Part shown: positions 17,004-25,665 of the stretch, one piece after another
Numbering within the stretch: the first letter of the stretch is position 1
Layout of the letters: each line of letters begins with the position of its first letter
The notes under the pieces: generated by a model
The model's input: the letters and a program-made list of their open reading frames with translations, nothing else
What the model was told of the DNA's origin: nothing
Databases searched by the model: none
Source: Oceanococcus sp964629015
Lineage (GTDB): Bacteria > Pseudomonadota > Gammaproteobacteria > Nevskiales > Oceanococcaceae
NCBI GenBank assembly: GCA_964629015.1
Contig: CAZVMN010000003.1
Span: forward strand, 248,001-312,000
DNA length: 64,000 nt
Direction of reading: 5' to 3'
Made by a program: the position numbers and the translations under genes

Positions 17004-18116
17004 ATGAATCGCACACAGCAGACGCTGCTGGAGCAAATGCGGATATCCGATCTGGATATTTCCGCTCGTCAAGACTTGTTGGGGTTGACCGACGTCGATT
17101 TGGATGCATTGGGCAGCTGCCAGGAATTGATTCGCCTGCATCTGGATGAGCTGGTCGACGATTTCTATGAGCAGCAGACCAGCACCCCGGAAATTGCATC
17201 GTTGATCGGCGATGCGGACACGATGCAGCGCTTGGTATCGGCGCAACATAACTACATCGCCGATTTGTTCGGTGGCGAATACGGCCGCGATTACGTGAAT
17301 AACCGTCTACGCATTGGTCTCGTGCACAAACGCATCGGTGTTGAGCCCAAGTTGTACCTTTCCGCGGTTTATGTGCTGCGGTCGTTGATTACAAAATGCA
17401 TACGCGACCATGCCAAACCACCGATCAAGGGTGAAGAGGTTATTGCCGCACTGGATAAGTTGCTGTTTTTCGACATCACGCTGGTGTTTGAAACCTACAT
17501 CCAGAGCATGCTCTCTGAGTTGGAGAACGCTCGCATGAAGACCGAGAGTTATGCGCGGGCGCTGGAGGAAAACCTGCAGACGCGCACCGGTCAATTGCGC
17601 AATGACCCGCTCACCGGTTTGACCAATCGACGCTATTTTGATGATGCCCTGCAACGTATGCTGCGGGCGGCTCAACGTCGTGCGGAGCCGGTGTGTCTGT
17701 TGTTCCTCGATCTGGATGGTTTCAAACAAATCAACGACACGCAGGGGCACGACAAGGGCGATGAGGTGCTCAAAATCTTCGGCAGCATCATGCGCAAGGT
17801 CACGCGAGGCGATGACATCTGCGTGCGCTACGGGGGAGATGAGTTCTGTGCGGTTTTGGCCAATTGCACCAAAGAACGTGCGCGCTCGCGCTTCAGCAAG
17901 CGGGTGACGGATTTGATGGCGGAGCGTTTGCCGGGAGTCACCGTCAGTATTGGTGTCGCTCAGACGGGGCCGGAGGTTTATCTCGATCCGTCCGATTTGC
18001 TGGTTCAGGCCGACCGCGCAATGTATGAGCAGAAAGCGCGGCGCAAGAGCCGCAGTGGCTCTGAGGCGGCGGTCAGTACGTTCAAAAAAGACGACAGCGA
18101 GCGCAAAGTCTCTTAG
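17004..18116 (+). CDS. Globin-coupled diguanylate cyclase (heme oxygen sensor)
   Basis: A 370-residue two-domain signalling protein. Residues 10-170 match a protoglobin/globin-coupled sensor domain, with His108 (GLVHKRIG) the best candidate for the heme-proximal His. A short coiled linker (170-195) leads to a GGDEF domain with the entry motif DPLTGLTNRRYF (201-212) and an intact active site YGGDEF (276-281). The inhibitory I-site RxxD is present (R268-D271). It should make cyclic di-GMP from two GTP in response to oxygen or another heme ligand, like E. coli DosC. The gene stands alone with a palindrome upstream and overlaps the convergent ABC1 kinase gene by 4 bases. Confidence 0.9.
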   Translation: MNRTQQTLLEQMRISDLDISARQDLLGLTDVDLDALGSCQELIRLHLDELVDDFYEQQTSTPEIASLIGDADTMQRLVSAQHNYIADLFGGEYGRDYVNNRLRIGLVHKRIGVEPKLYLSAVYVLRSLITKCIRDHAKPPIKGEEVIAALDKLLFFDITLVFETYIQSMLSELENARMKTESYARALEENLQTRTGQLRNDPLTGLTNRRYFDDALQRMLRAAQRRAEPVCLLFLDLDGFKQINDTQGHDKGDEVLKIFGSIMRKVTRGDDICVRYGGDEFCAVLANCTKERARSRFSKRVTDLMAERLPGVTVSIGVAQTGPEVYLDPSDLLVQADRAMYEQKARRKSRSGSEAAVSTFKKDDSERKVS

Positions 18117-19516
18117 TCAGACGTCTTAAGAACGCGATCGAGCGCCTGGTTCAGGGTTTGCCGCATATCCAGTTCGCAACCTAAGTGGCCGAGCAGCATA
18201 TAAACACCGGCGAGGCGGCGGTGCAGAAATATGATCTCCCGCGGTGGCATTTTGAAATGCACGCTGGCTGCAGCCCTGGACAGCAGCTTGCCGGCCTCCA
18301 CGAAGACATCACCCTGAGCCCAGCGGTATGCACCTGTTGCGGTAAACATCTCGTGACGTACGTCGTCCTGGTCGGCGCAGAACGGTTCCATGATCTGGCA
18401 GATCATGCGGTAGAAATCCATCTTCACCGCCTCCGGGAAGCGCTCTTCCATCAAGCCGATACCGCAAGCGCCATCGATGACGGCTTGAGGGTCGCGCTGG
18501 ATGCCGCCACGTAAGATGGCCGAATACGCACGAACGAAGTCGCTCGGGAATTCACGCGTAGCGCCAAAATCCAGCAGCACGATGCGCGGATCTTGCTGAG
18601 GGCTTAAACGTATGCGGTAGTTGCCGTAATGCGGGTCGGTCTGGACCAGATGCCAGTCGAAAAACTCGCTGCAGAACAGTTCGAAAAACGCCTGGCCCAG
18701 TGCATTGCGTTGATCCTGGCTGAGCTGACGGACCGCTGGGCTTTTCAGCGATTCGCCTTCCTCGAAGGTCATGAGAATCAATTCAATGGTGCAATAACCG
18801 TCAATCAGTTCGGGAACGATGAAGCGCGAGTCATCGGCCAAACGCTCTCGGAATGTCCGCGTCATGCGTGCTTCGTGGGTGTAATCCACCTCGCGGTGGA
18901 GCATTTCCCGAATCTCATCCAGCAAAGACTGTGGCGACAGGTGCTCCGGTATGAATTGCCCCAGGCTGAGCAGGTGACCGATGGTGCGCATGTCAGAGTC
19001 GATGGCGCCATCGACGCCGGGATAACGCACTTTGATACACAACTTTCGCGGTTCACCGGCGAGATGGGCGACATGCGCCTGCCCGAGTGACGCCGCGGCA
19101 ATGGGTTCGGCATCAATGGTCAGTGTGGCGAGTTTGTCGTCACCCAGTGCACGACGTACAACGGGCTCCACCACTGACCAATCCACATGAACGGTGTCGT
19201 CCTGCAGGCTTTGCAGGATTTCAACCGCTTCGGGCGGCATAAAATATTGTCCGTAGAGCGACAACATCTGGCCCGCCTTCATGACGCTGCCTTTGAGCTG
19301 GCCAAGTTGATCGACGAAATGCTGAACCTCGCGAATCACAAACGCCTTGTTCGCTTGCTCGCGTTGATCGGAACTGCGGAACAAGTTGCCAAGGCCATGT
19401 CCGGCCGCACGCATACCCGCACCAACGCCCATGCGGGTCATCGCCATATTGCGTTGCATGGGGCGTGTTTGCAGGCTTTTCAGGCTGGGTTTGCGCGGTT
19501 TGTCGGAATCGCTCAT
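18113..19516 (-). CDS. ABC1/AarF/UbiB-like atypical kinase
   Basis: A 467-residue member of the ABC1 (ADCK/UbiB) family of atypical kinases/ATPases. It shows the family-specific KxGQ segment (SVMKAGQMLS), the Ala-rich nucleotide loop (AAASLGQAH), the lysine strand (LCIKVRYPG) and a catalytic loop variant TDPHYGNY followed by LLDFGAT (the DFG-like metal site). Bacterial members support ubiquinone biosynthesis or lipid homeostasis. It lacks the two C-terminal membrane helices of UbiB proper, so it is more likely a relative than UbiB itself. It is convergent with the cyclase gene and divergent from a CoA-transferase-like gene that starts 43 bases upstream. Confidence 0.87.
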   Translation of the reverse strand: MSDSDKPRKPSLKSLQTRPMQRNMAMTRMGVGAGMRAAGHGLGNLFRSSDQREQANKAFVIREVQHFVDQLGQLKGSVMKAGQMLSLYGQYFMPPEAVEILQSLQDDTVHVDWSVVEPVVRRALGDDKLATLTIDAEPIAAASLGQAHVAHLAGEPRKLCIKVRYPGVDGAIDSDMRTIGHLLSLGQFIPEHLSPQSLLDEIREMLHREVDYTHEARMTRTFRERLADDSRFIVPELIDGYCTIELILMTFEEGESLKSPAVRQLSQDQRNALGQAFFELFCSEFFDWHLVQTDPHYGNYRIRLSPQQDPRIVLLDFGATREFPSDFVRAYSAILRGGIQRDPQAVIDGACGIGLMEERFPEAVKMDFYRMICQIMEPFCADQDDVRHEMFTATGAYRWAQGDVFVEAGKLLSRAAASVHFKMPPREIIFLHRRLAGVYMLLGHLGCELDMRQTLNQALDRVLKTSD

Positions 19517-19559
19517 GCCGTCTCTTGGGGAAAACTTGCGGGGCTATTGTAGTCGGCCT

Positions 19560-20813
19560 ATGTTGCGACTCGTGAACGTTTGCTCAACACCCCCCACAGC
19601 TCCGGCGTTGCTGGCTGGAACCGCCGTGCAGATTGCGCAATGCGGCGTCGCCGCCGAGTATGCAGGCGTCTTGCTGGACTCATTGCAGGCTGAGTTCAGC
19701 CGGGTGGGAGGCGCTATCGGATTGACGCCAGAACAGGCCTGGCGCGATAGCGGTCTGGCCGTGATCAGCGGTTTCCCGGATGCCGCGGGGCGGAGCTGTC
19801 CGGCGCCTTTGGCAAGCTGCGCCGATGGCGTGATGCTCGCGCTCAATGCTCTGGTCGCGCAGCACCTGCCTTGGGTCGGAAGGCGCTTGCTGGGTATGCG
19901 GCGTTTGAGTCATGCCTTGAAACCCGGTGGCCGGATCTCCGCCAACGGCAGCTGCCGTTTGCTCGCGACCGCGAACGGTGACATTGCCGTCAATCTGGCG
20001 CGCCATGAGGATTGGGAATTGCTCCCGGCCTGGCTGGAGTGCGAAACCGTTGAGAGCTGGGATGCATTGTCGTGGCAACTGATGGTGCGGGAGCGCGATG
20101 AACTTGTTGAACGGGCCCGCTGGCTCGGGATGGCGGTTGCGCCCAGTGAACCGGTTCAACCGCGCGATTGGGCCCAGGTCGAGCATCTCACTCCACAGCC
20201 ACACCGGTCACGCGCGCGTTTCAAGGTCATCGACTTGAGTGCGCTGTGGGCTGGGCCTTTGTGCAGTTTTTTGCTCGCTTCATGTGGTGCCGAGGTGGTG
20301 CGCGTGGAGAATCCGCACCGGCCTGATGGGGCGCGTCTGGGACCCACGAATTTCTTCAACGCTTTGAATGCGTCGAAAACCACGCGGGAACTTGACCTGG
20401 CCACGCCAGCTGGGCGAGACGCCTTGCTGGCAATGATTGCCGAGGCGGATGTGGTGATCGAAGGCTCAAGACCACGCGCACTGCGTCATCTGGGTATCGA
20501 TGCCAAGGCGCTGGTTGCCCAACATCCGGGGCTGTGCTGGCTCAGTATCACCGGCTATGGTCGCGATGAGCCGCAAGGCGAGTGGGTCGCGTTTGGCGAC
20601 GATGCGGCCGTGGCGGCCGGTTTGAGCGAATTGATGCGAACTCACTACGGCCAAGCGATGTTTTGCGGTGATGCCATCGCTGATCCGCTGACGGGTATGC
20701 ATGCCGCCCTGTTGGTCATGGCTGCGCGCCATGGCGGCTATGGTGGTTTGTTCTCGCTAGCGCTGCGTGATGTGACCGCACACGCTCTATGCACGGGTTT
20801 GAAGTTGCTTTAA
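19560..20813 (+). CDS. CoA-transferase family III-like protein with rearranged halves
   Basis: A 417-residue CaiB/BaiF-like protein in an unusual order. Residues about 1-200 resemble the C-terminal part of such enzymes (NGDIAVNLARHEDWELLPAWL and the Arg/Glu-rich helix before a GMAVAPSEPV turn). Residues about 220-417 match the N-terminal nucleotide-binding part (KVIDLSALWAGPLCSFLLASCGAEVVRVE, SITGYGRDEP, and a candidate catalytic Asp in AFGDDAAVAAG). It could be a circularly permuted enzyme or the middle of a former tandem protein like that at 1654. The ATG at 19560 is the first start not overlapping the ABC1 gene. Which acid it uses cannot be told. Confidence 0.75.
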   Translation: MLRLVNVCSTPPTAPALLAGTAVQIAQCGVAAEYAGVLLDSLQAEFSRVGGAIGLTPEQAWRDSGLAVISGFPDAAGRSCPAPLASCADGVMLALNALVAQHLPWVGRRLLGMRRLSHALKPGGRISANGSCRLLATANGDIAVNLARHEDWELLPAWLECETVESWDALSWQLMVRERDELVERARWLGMAVAPSEPVQPRDWAQVEHLTPQPHRSRARFKVIDLSALWAGPLCSFLLASCGAEVVRVENPHRPDGARLGPTNFFNALNASKTTRELDLATPAGRDALLAMIAEADVVIEGSRPRALRHLGIDAKALVAQHPGLCWLSITGYGRDEPQGEWVAFGDDAAVAAGLSELMRTHYGQAMFCGDAIADPLTGMHAALLVMAARHGGYGGLFSLALRDVTAHALCTGLKLL

Positions 20814-21835
20814 GCCTCTAGCCAGCGACGCTGCGACACTTGTTCCTTGACCACATCCAGCACATCGCTGATGGCCAGCATCAACTCATCGGAGCCGCCC
20901 GACTCGACACCGGCATCGACCAGTCCGTCCATGATGGCGCCGCATATGTCATTGAACAGCAATTCAAATTCTTCGCTGGACAGCCGGCCTATGAGTTCAT
21001 CCAAAACCCGACAAACGATATCGGTGATCGCATTGTTCAGCAGATCGCCGGCCACGCCGCCAATCATGGGAATGCGGTCGATGATTTTGATTTCGCGGTT
21101 CTCGCGCACCGCTTGGGTCACCGCATTGGTGATGAACAAATGCAGATCGTCGCGAGCACTCGCATAACCGCGCTGGCCCAGCGCGACCAGCTTGTCGCGC
21201 AGAGCGTCGGCAATGATTTGTTGGCGAGGCTGCACGACTTGGCGGAGGATTTTCTGATCCAGATCGCCGGAGGCACCAATCTCCTCCTGCACGCCGCTCA
21301 GAACGCGAACCACAACGCGGTCGGAAATCTCTTCCATGATCACGTCATAGACGCGTTTGCCCCATTGGTAGGGAACCCAGGTGGTGTAGTCGATCAGGCC
21401 AAGTTTTTGCAGGCGCAGAACAATCGCGAAGACCCGCAGTACGCGCAACCAGCGTAAGCCGGCGACCGGAATGCAGCCAAGAATGTCGTACCAATGCAGC
21501 ACCGGATACGCTGCCCAGTGTTTGTAGCGACGGTGCCAAAGCGCCTCACCCCAGCGCAGCAAAAACTCGCTGATGAAGATGCTCACAAACACCAAGTCGA
21601 TGCGGAAGAAGTGGTCGTGGACTACGCTGTAGGAATCCAGCCAGGTGTCGGGAACCACCCAGCTCATCATGCTGCGCAGCTCTTCGATCGCCCAGGCCGA
21701 GTCAAACAGAATCCAGACCAAATTGACCACGGCGAGACTGACCATCGCCAGATCAATCGCCAAGCCCAGAAAGCCCAGCTGACGTTCGTGGCGGACCTGC
21801 TCTTCGGAATCCGGGTTCTCGTCTGATCTGCTCAT
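20810..21835 (-). CDS. Voltage-sensor-like membrane protein lacking an ion-channel pore
   Basis: A 341-residue protein with four predicted transmembrane segments in its first 145 residues resembling the voltage-sensing domain of ion-transport proteins. S2-like helix carries Glu90, S3-like helix Asp117, and an S4-like helix has arginines spaced by three (R128, R131, R134, then R141). No pore helix or selectivity filter follows; instead about 195 cytoplasmic helical residues remain. It is often labelled ion transporter, but conductance is not supported by the sequence. The start at 21835 is the ATG that begins the charged N-terminus. It overlaps the convergent CoA transferase by 4 bases and is divergent to the amidohydrolase. 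Confidence 0.72.
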   Translation of the reverse strand: MSRSDENPDSEEQVRHERQLGFLGLAIDLAMVSLAVVNLVWILFDSAWAIEELRSMMSWVVPDTWLDSYSVVHDHFFRIDLVFVSIFISEFLLRWGEALWHRRYKHWAAYPVLHWYDILGCIPVAGLRWLRVLRVFAIVLRLQKLGLIDYTTWVPYQWGKRVYDVIMEEISDRVVVRVLSGVQEEIGASGDLDQKILRQVVQPRQQIIADALRDKLVALGQRGYASARDDLHLFITNAVTQAVRENREIKIIDRIPMIGGVAGDLLNNAITDIVCRVLDELIGRLSSEEFELLFNDICGAIMDGLVDAGVESGGSDELMLAISDVLDVVKEQVSQRRWLEA

Positions 21836-21908
21836 GCCTGAATTATGGCATGCGTCCAGTGAGCGATTGTTTGGCGGCTGGCTTAGACTTTTGCGCGTGA
21901 ATATTCCT

Positions 21909-23339
21909 ATGAACAATGGCGATTCGTTTGAGGGGTGGTTGCGTGACGCCGAACTGCTAGACGGGCGTCGAGTTGATGTGCACATTCAGGGCGGCCAGAT
22001 CAGCAGTCTGGGGCCGGGTTTGGCGCCGTCGGGCATGAACACGTGGGATGTTCAGGGTTGTGCTTTGAGTCCGGCACTCTCCGATCATCATTTGCATTTG
22101 TTTGCTGCCGCAGCGGCAGCGCACTCTCTGGATTGCGCTCCTCCTGCCATCAACAGTCGCAGCGAACTGCAAAAGGCTATTGCCTGTGCCAAGACGGATG
22201 CGGATGGCTGGGTTCGCGCCGTGGGTTTCCATCCCGCTCAGTTCGGCGAGATCGATCGCACGGTGTTGGATGCTTGGCGAGCCGATGTTCCTGTACGCGT
22301 CCAGCATGTCACCGGGCGGCGCTGGACCTTCAACAGTGCCGGCATCGCTCGACTTGGCGAGGAGGGGCCTTGGGAGCGCAGCCATGGCCGTATCAGCGGA
22401 CATCTGATCGACAACGATGTTTGGCTGAATCAGGTGATGAATGAGTCACGGAAGGCGCCACGCCCACCGCCGGATCTAGGCCAAATATCACGAACTTTGG
22501 CGTCCTATGGCGTGGTCGCGGTGACAGACACCGGGCCGGCGAATGATGCAGGGACATTGACCGCGCTGCGTCTGGCCTGTGAGCAGGGTCAGTTGCGCCA
22601 GCGGGTGCAGATGATGGGGAACGCCAGCTTGGATACGCTGTACCAGCCACAAGCTGTCGAGCGAGAACCTGTGGCGGTTGGGCCGCATAAGTTTCATTTG
22701 TTGGAGTCGCAACTGCCGGATTTCGATGAGTTGTGTGCCGCAATCCGTCGCAGCCACAGCTATCAACGGCCGGCGGCTTTCCACTGCGTGACACGAAGCG
22801 AGTTGGTGTTTGCACTGGCGGCGTTAGAGTCCACAGGCGTGTTGCGCGGCGATCGTATTGAACACGCCGGGGTCTGTCCCGATGAGCAGGCCCGGGTGAT
22901 GGCTCAGCTTGGTATTTGGGTGGTGACGCAGCCGGAGTTTGTCTGGCGCAAAGGCGATCGTTATCTCGCCGAGGTGGCGACAGAAGACCAGCCATGGTTG
23001 TACCGCCTGGCCGGTTTGCAACATTGGAAAGTCGGCTTGGCCGCGAGTTCTGATGCGCCTTATGGGGATCTGAACCCGTGGCGTGGGATTGCCGCTGCCT
23101 GCCAGCGCCGGACCCGGTTGGGGCAAATGCTTGGGCCAGATGACGCTTTGACGTTCTCCCAGGCATTGGCCTTGTACACGGGGGGCTTGAATGAGCCGTG
23201 TGTTCCAGCTGCTCCGCTAAGCGTGGGGCAAGGCGCTGATCTTTGTGTGCTTAATCATCCTTGGTCCAAGCTGCGGGATTGCCCGGGTCTGGCTCAGTCT
23301 CAGCTCACTTTGGCTCGCGGGCAGATTATTTGGTCATAG
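21909..23339 (+). CDS. Amidohydrolase family 3 (YtcJ-like) metal-dependent hydrolase
   Basis: A 476-residue TIM-barrel amidohydrolase. It shows the N-terminal composite domain (DVHIQGGQISSLGPG), the metal-binding HxH on the first strand (SDHHLHLF near residues 63-70), later candidates FHCVTRSE and RIEHAGVCPDE, and the C-terminal Asp strand AASSDAPYGDLNPW. Family 3 members hydrolyse exocyclic amide or related bonds; the substrate is not predictable. The ATG at 21909 is preferred; an in-frame GTG at 21897 and an ATG at 21834 are alternatives, the last overlapping the divergent gene. No operon partner is evident. Confidence 0.83.
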   Translation: MNNGDSFEGWLRDAELLDGRRVDVHIQGGQISSLGPGLAPSGMNTWDVQGCALSPALSDHHLHLFAAAAAAHSLDCAPPAINSRSELQKAIACAKTDADGWVRAVGFHPAQFGEIDRTVLDAWRADVPVRVQHVTGRRWTFNSAGIARLGEEGPWERSHGRISGHLIDNDVWLNQVMNESRKAPRPPPDLGQISRTLASYGVVAVTDTGPANDAGTLTALRLACEQGQLRQRVQMMGNASLDTLYQPQAVEREPVAVGPHKFHLLESQLPDFDELCAAIRRSHSYQRPAAFHCVTRSELVFALAALESTGVLRGDRIEHAGVCPDEQARVMAQLGIWVVTQPEFVWRKGDRYLAEVATEDQPWLYRLAGLQHWKVGLAASSDAPYGDLNPWRGIAAACQRRTRLGQMLGPDDALTFSQALALYTGGLNEPCVPAAPLSVGQGADLCVLNHPWSKLRDCPGLAQSQLTLARGQIIWS

Positions 23340-23478
23340 AACGTGGGGTGGTGACGGTCTAGTCACCCAATTGGACGATTCAAGCTCAGTGGCCATCTGG
23401 GACATTGTGAACGTTGAAAATGCTTTCAGATGCCAACGCTTGCAGCGTCGGCGGCAACGATTCCAAGGATGCAACACA

Positions 23479-23643
23479 ATGAGAAAATGGGTCTGCGACA
23501 TCTGCGGATTCGTCTATGACGAAGCCGAGGGATTACCCGATGACGATATTCCCCCGGGTACCCGGTTCGAAGATTTGCCCGACGATTGGGAATGCCCCGA
23601 GTGCGGCTCGCCCAAGGAATCTTTCGTCCTGCTTGAAGAGTAA
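23479..23643 (+). CDS. Rubredoxin
   Basis: A 54-residue rubredoxin. The four iron ligands are Cys6, Cys9, Cys39 and Cys42 in the pattern CDICG...CPECG, and the PDDWECPECG and GLPDDDIPPGTRFEDLP segments are standard. It carries single electrons to a monooxygenase (such as an alkane hydroxylase) or to peroxide-reducing enzymes. The flavoprotein ferredoxin/rubredoxin reductase type enzyme at 30194-31414 in this window is a possible electron donor. The start is fixed by the family length and the ATG after AAGGA. Confidence 0.95.
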   Translation: MRKWVCDICGFVYDEAEGLPDDDIPPGTRFEDLPDDWECPECGSPKESFVLLEE

Positions 23644-23684
23644 GATGGTGTGGCGCCCAACAGAGGCGCGGGGGAGAAATAACA

Positions 23685-24176
23685 ATGAAACATCAGCAAC
23701 AAGCCAGCTATCCGGCGCCTGCTAGTGTGGTTCTTAAAATGTTCAGCGATCCGGAATTCCATCGTCGTAAGTTGGAAAAGCTGGGGATCGAACACGAGTT
23801 CCTGTCACAGACGCTGGATGGATCCAAATTTCATCTGAAGGCCAAACGCTGGGTTCCCATGAATGCCTCGGGTATCGCCGCCAAGGTGCTGCCCAAGACC
23901 ACGGAAGTGGTGAACGAAGAGCATTGGGACAGCGCTGCGATGACCGGTCGGGTTGAAGTGTCGACCAAAGGGGCGCCGTTGGACATGCGCTGCAGCGTCC
24001 GCGTTGAGGATCAGGGCGATGACGCCTGTGTGATCCACTATGACTGGGACATCAAGGCCAAACTGCCCATCGGCGGCGGTGCGCTGGAGAAATTTGTCGC
24101 CAGCGATATGGACAACAAAGCGGAACAGGAGCGCGTCGCCGCACTCTCATTCCTTGACGATTATCGTTCGGCATAA
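23685..24176 (+). CDS. DUF2505-like SRPBCC protein
   Basis: A 163-residue single-domain protein resembling DUF2505 within the SRPBCC/Bet v1-like fold: an N-terminal strand and helices (SYPAPASVVLKMFSDPEFHRRK) followed by a long antiparallel sheet and a C-terminal helix. Such proteins bind hydrophobic ligands. It lies 27 bases upstream of the second DUF1329 gene and on the same strand, so it is probably part of that lipid-handling set. No signal peptide is visible, so it should be cytoplasmic. It has an AGGCGCGGGGGAG Shine-Dalgarno region. Confidence 0.75.
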   Translation: MKHQQQASYPAPASVVLKMFSDPEFHRRKLEKLGIEHEFLSQTLDGSKFHLKAKRWVPMNASGIAAKVLPKTTEVVNEEHWDSAAMTGRVEVSTKGAPLDMRCSVRVEDQGDDACVIHYDWDIKAKLPIGGGALEKFVASDMDNKAEQERVAALSFLDDYRSA

Positions 24177-24203
24177 CAGACCGAAAGTGCGAAGGAGCAA
24201 AAA

Positions 24204-25577
24204 ATGAGACTTATGAAGGTGATGGGCTGGTGTGCCGCCGCCCTGACAATGGGCTTGAGCGGCGTGGCGACAGCCAAAGCCACCGCGGAAGAGATCGCCA
24301 GTTTGGGTGGCGATACGTATACCTGTATGGGGGCGGAGCGCGCCGGAACGTCTGGTGGCGTCGCTGAGTACACCGGCAAATGGTTCAAGACCTGGCCGGG
24401 AGTGAGCAGCGAGCACGGTTATGAACCCGGGCCCTACAAAGATGAAAAGCCGCTGTACACCATCACCGCATCCAACATGGGGCAGTACGATGAGCTGATG
24501 ACTCCGGGGCAGAAAGCGCTGATGAGCAAGTACCCCGAGACATTCAAAATGAACGTCTACCCCAGTCACCGTGATTTTCGTTTCGATGATTGGGTGTGTG
24601 ACGTCGTCAAGAAGAACGCGGCCACCTCGGAGATCATTGATGACGGTCTGGGTGTGACCGGCACCGGTGGTGCGCACCCATTCCCATTCCCCAAAAATGG
24701 CCTTGAGGCCGTTTACAACGCCATTCTTCCGCATCGTGCATGGACTGAGAAAGTCGTGTTCGATATCGCTGACGTGTATTCCAACGGCACAGTGGCGTGG
24801 GGCCGCGCTCGCTTCATGACCATGAACCCGGGTAACAACCCGGACCGCAGTGGTCGGATTCCGCAATACACCGATCACATCAATGCGTTCTTCTACCAGG
24901 GTTTCCTGCTGCCGGATCGCGAGAAAGGTTTTGTGGCCGTGGGCTACCAGCCGAACAACTTCAAGAGTGATGCGACGCAGTCTTGGCAGTATCTGCCCGG
25001 TATTCGCCGCGTGCGTAAAGCGCCGGAAATCGGTTTCGACTATCCGGTGCCGCCGTCCGGTCTGCGAACCGTGGACGATGATTACCTTTTCAATGGCTCA
25101 CCGGAACGCTACACCTGGACCCTGGTGGGCAAGAAGGAAATGCTCATTCCGTATCACAACTTCAAGTTCAACAGTCCTGAGTTGACCTACGATGAGCTGA
25201 TTCAGGAAGGCACGGTGAACTCGGATCACCTGCGTTATGAACTGCATCGCGTGTGGGTGATTGAAGGCAATCTGAAAGACGGCGTCCGTCACATCTACCA
25301 GAAGCGTCGTCTGTACGTGGATGAAGACACCTGGCTGACCATGTGGGCTGACAACTACGATGGGCGTGGGGAGTTGTGGCGTGCCAACCTTGCGGCGTTT
25401 TTCTACTCGCAGGAATCCGGCACGTTCCACCGTGGCGCCTCGATTTACCACGATCTGACGTCAGGCAACTATGAGGCTACCTATCTGGTCAATGAGCGGG
25501 AAAACTGGTGGCGCATCAATACGCCACTCAAGCCTGCCATGTTCAGCCCGGAAGCAGCAGCACGTAGCGGCCACTAA
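24204..25577 (+). CDS. DUF1329 family periplasmic protein (second copy)
   Basis: A 457-residue DUF1329 protein with a signal peptide ending near ATAKA (residue 25). It shares with the copy at 11840 the segments GKKEMLIPYHNFKFNSPEL, LRYELHRVWVIEG and the DEDTW strand, but the N-terminal third is distinct and has a Cys (TYTCMGAE). DUF1329 proteins pair with DUF1302 barrels; here the partner at 26752-28659 lies on the opposite strand with a flavin reductase gene between. The inferred role is periplasmic binding of a hydrophobic compound. It follows the DUF2505-like gene by 27 bases and is ended by a strong terminator. Confidence 0.87.
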   Translation: MRLMKVMGWCAAALTMGLSGVATAKATAEEIASLGGDTYTCMGAERAGTSGGVAEYTGKWFKTWPGVSSEHGYEPGPYKDEKPLYTITASNMGQYDELMTPGQKALMSKYPETFKMNVYPSHRDFRFDDWVCDVVKKNAATSEIIDDGLGVTGTGGAHPFPFPKNGLEAVYNAILPHRAWTEKVVFDIADVYSNGTVAWGRARFMTMNPGNNPDRSGRIPQYTDHINAFFYQGFLLPDREKGFVAVGYQPNNFKSDATQSWQYLPGIRRVRKAPEIGFDYPVPPSGLRTVDDDYLFNGSPERYTWTLVGKKEMLIPYHNFKFNSPELTYDELIQEGTVNSDHLRYELHRVWVIEGNLKDGVRHIYQKRRLYVDEDTWLTMWADNYDGRGELWRANLAAFFYSQESGTFHRGASIYHDLTSGNYEATYLVNERENWWRINTPLKPAMFSPEAAARSGH

Positions 25578-25617
25578 GTGGACATTGGCGCATCGTGTAT
25601 TGCGATGCGCCACTCAT

Positions 25618-25649
25618 AAAAAAAGCGCGGTGAGGCCGCGCTTTTTTTA
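25618..25649. terminator. Bidirectional intrinsic terminator
   Basis: Perfect arms AAAAAAAGCGCGG and CCGCGCTTTTTTT around a short loop. An A-run before and a T-run after allow termination in both directions, between the convergent DUF1329 gene and the flavin reductase gene. Confidence 0.92.
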
Positions 25650-25665
25650 TGCCCGCACACTTAAC

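Noticed and set aside
23349..23369. GGTGAC...GTCACC hairpin after the amidohydrolase gene
   Set aside because: Six-base stem without a T-run; noted but not supported as terminator or operator.
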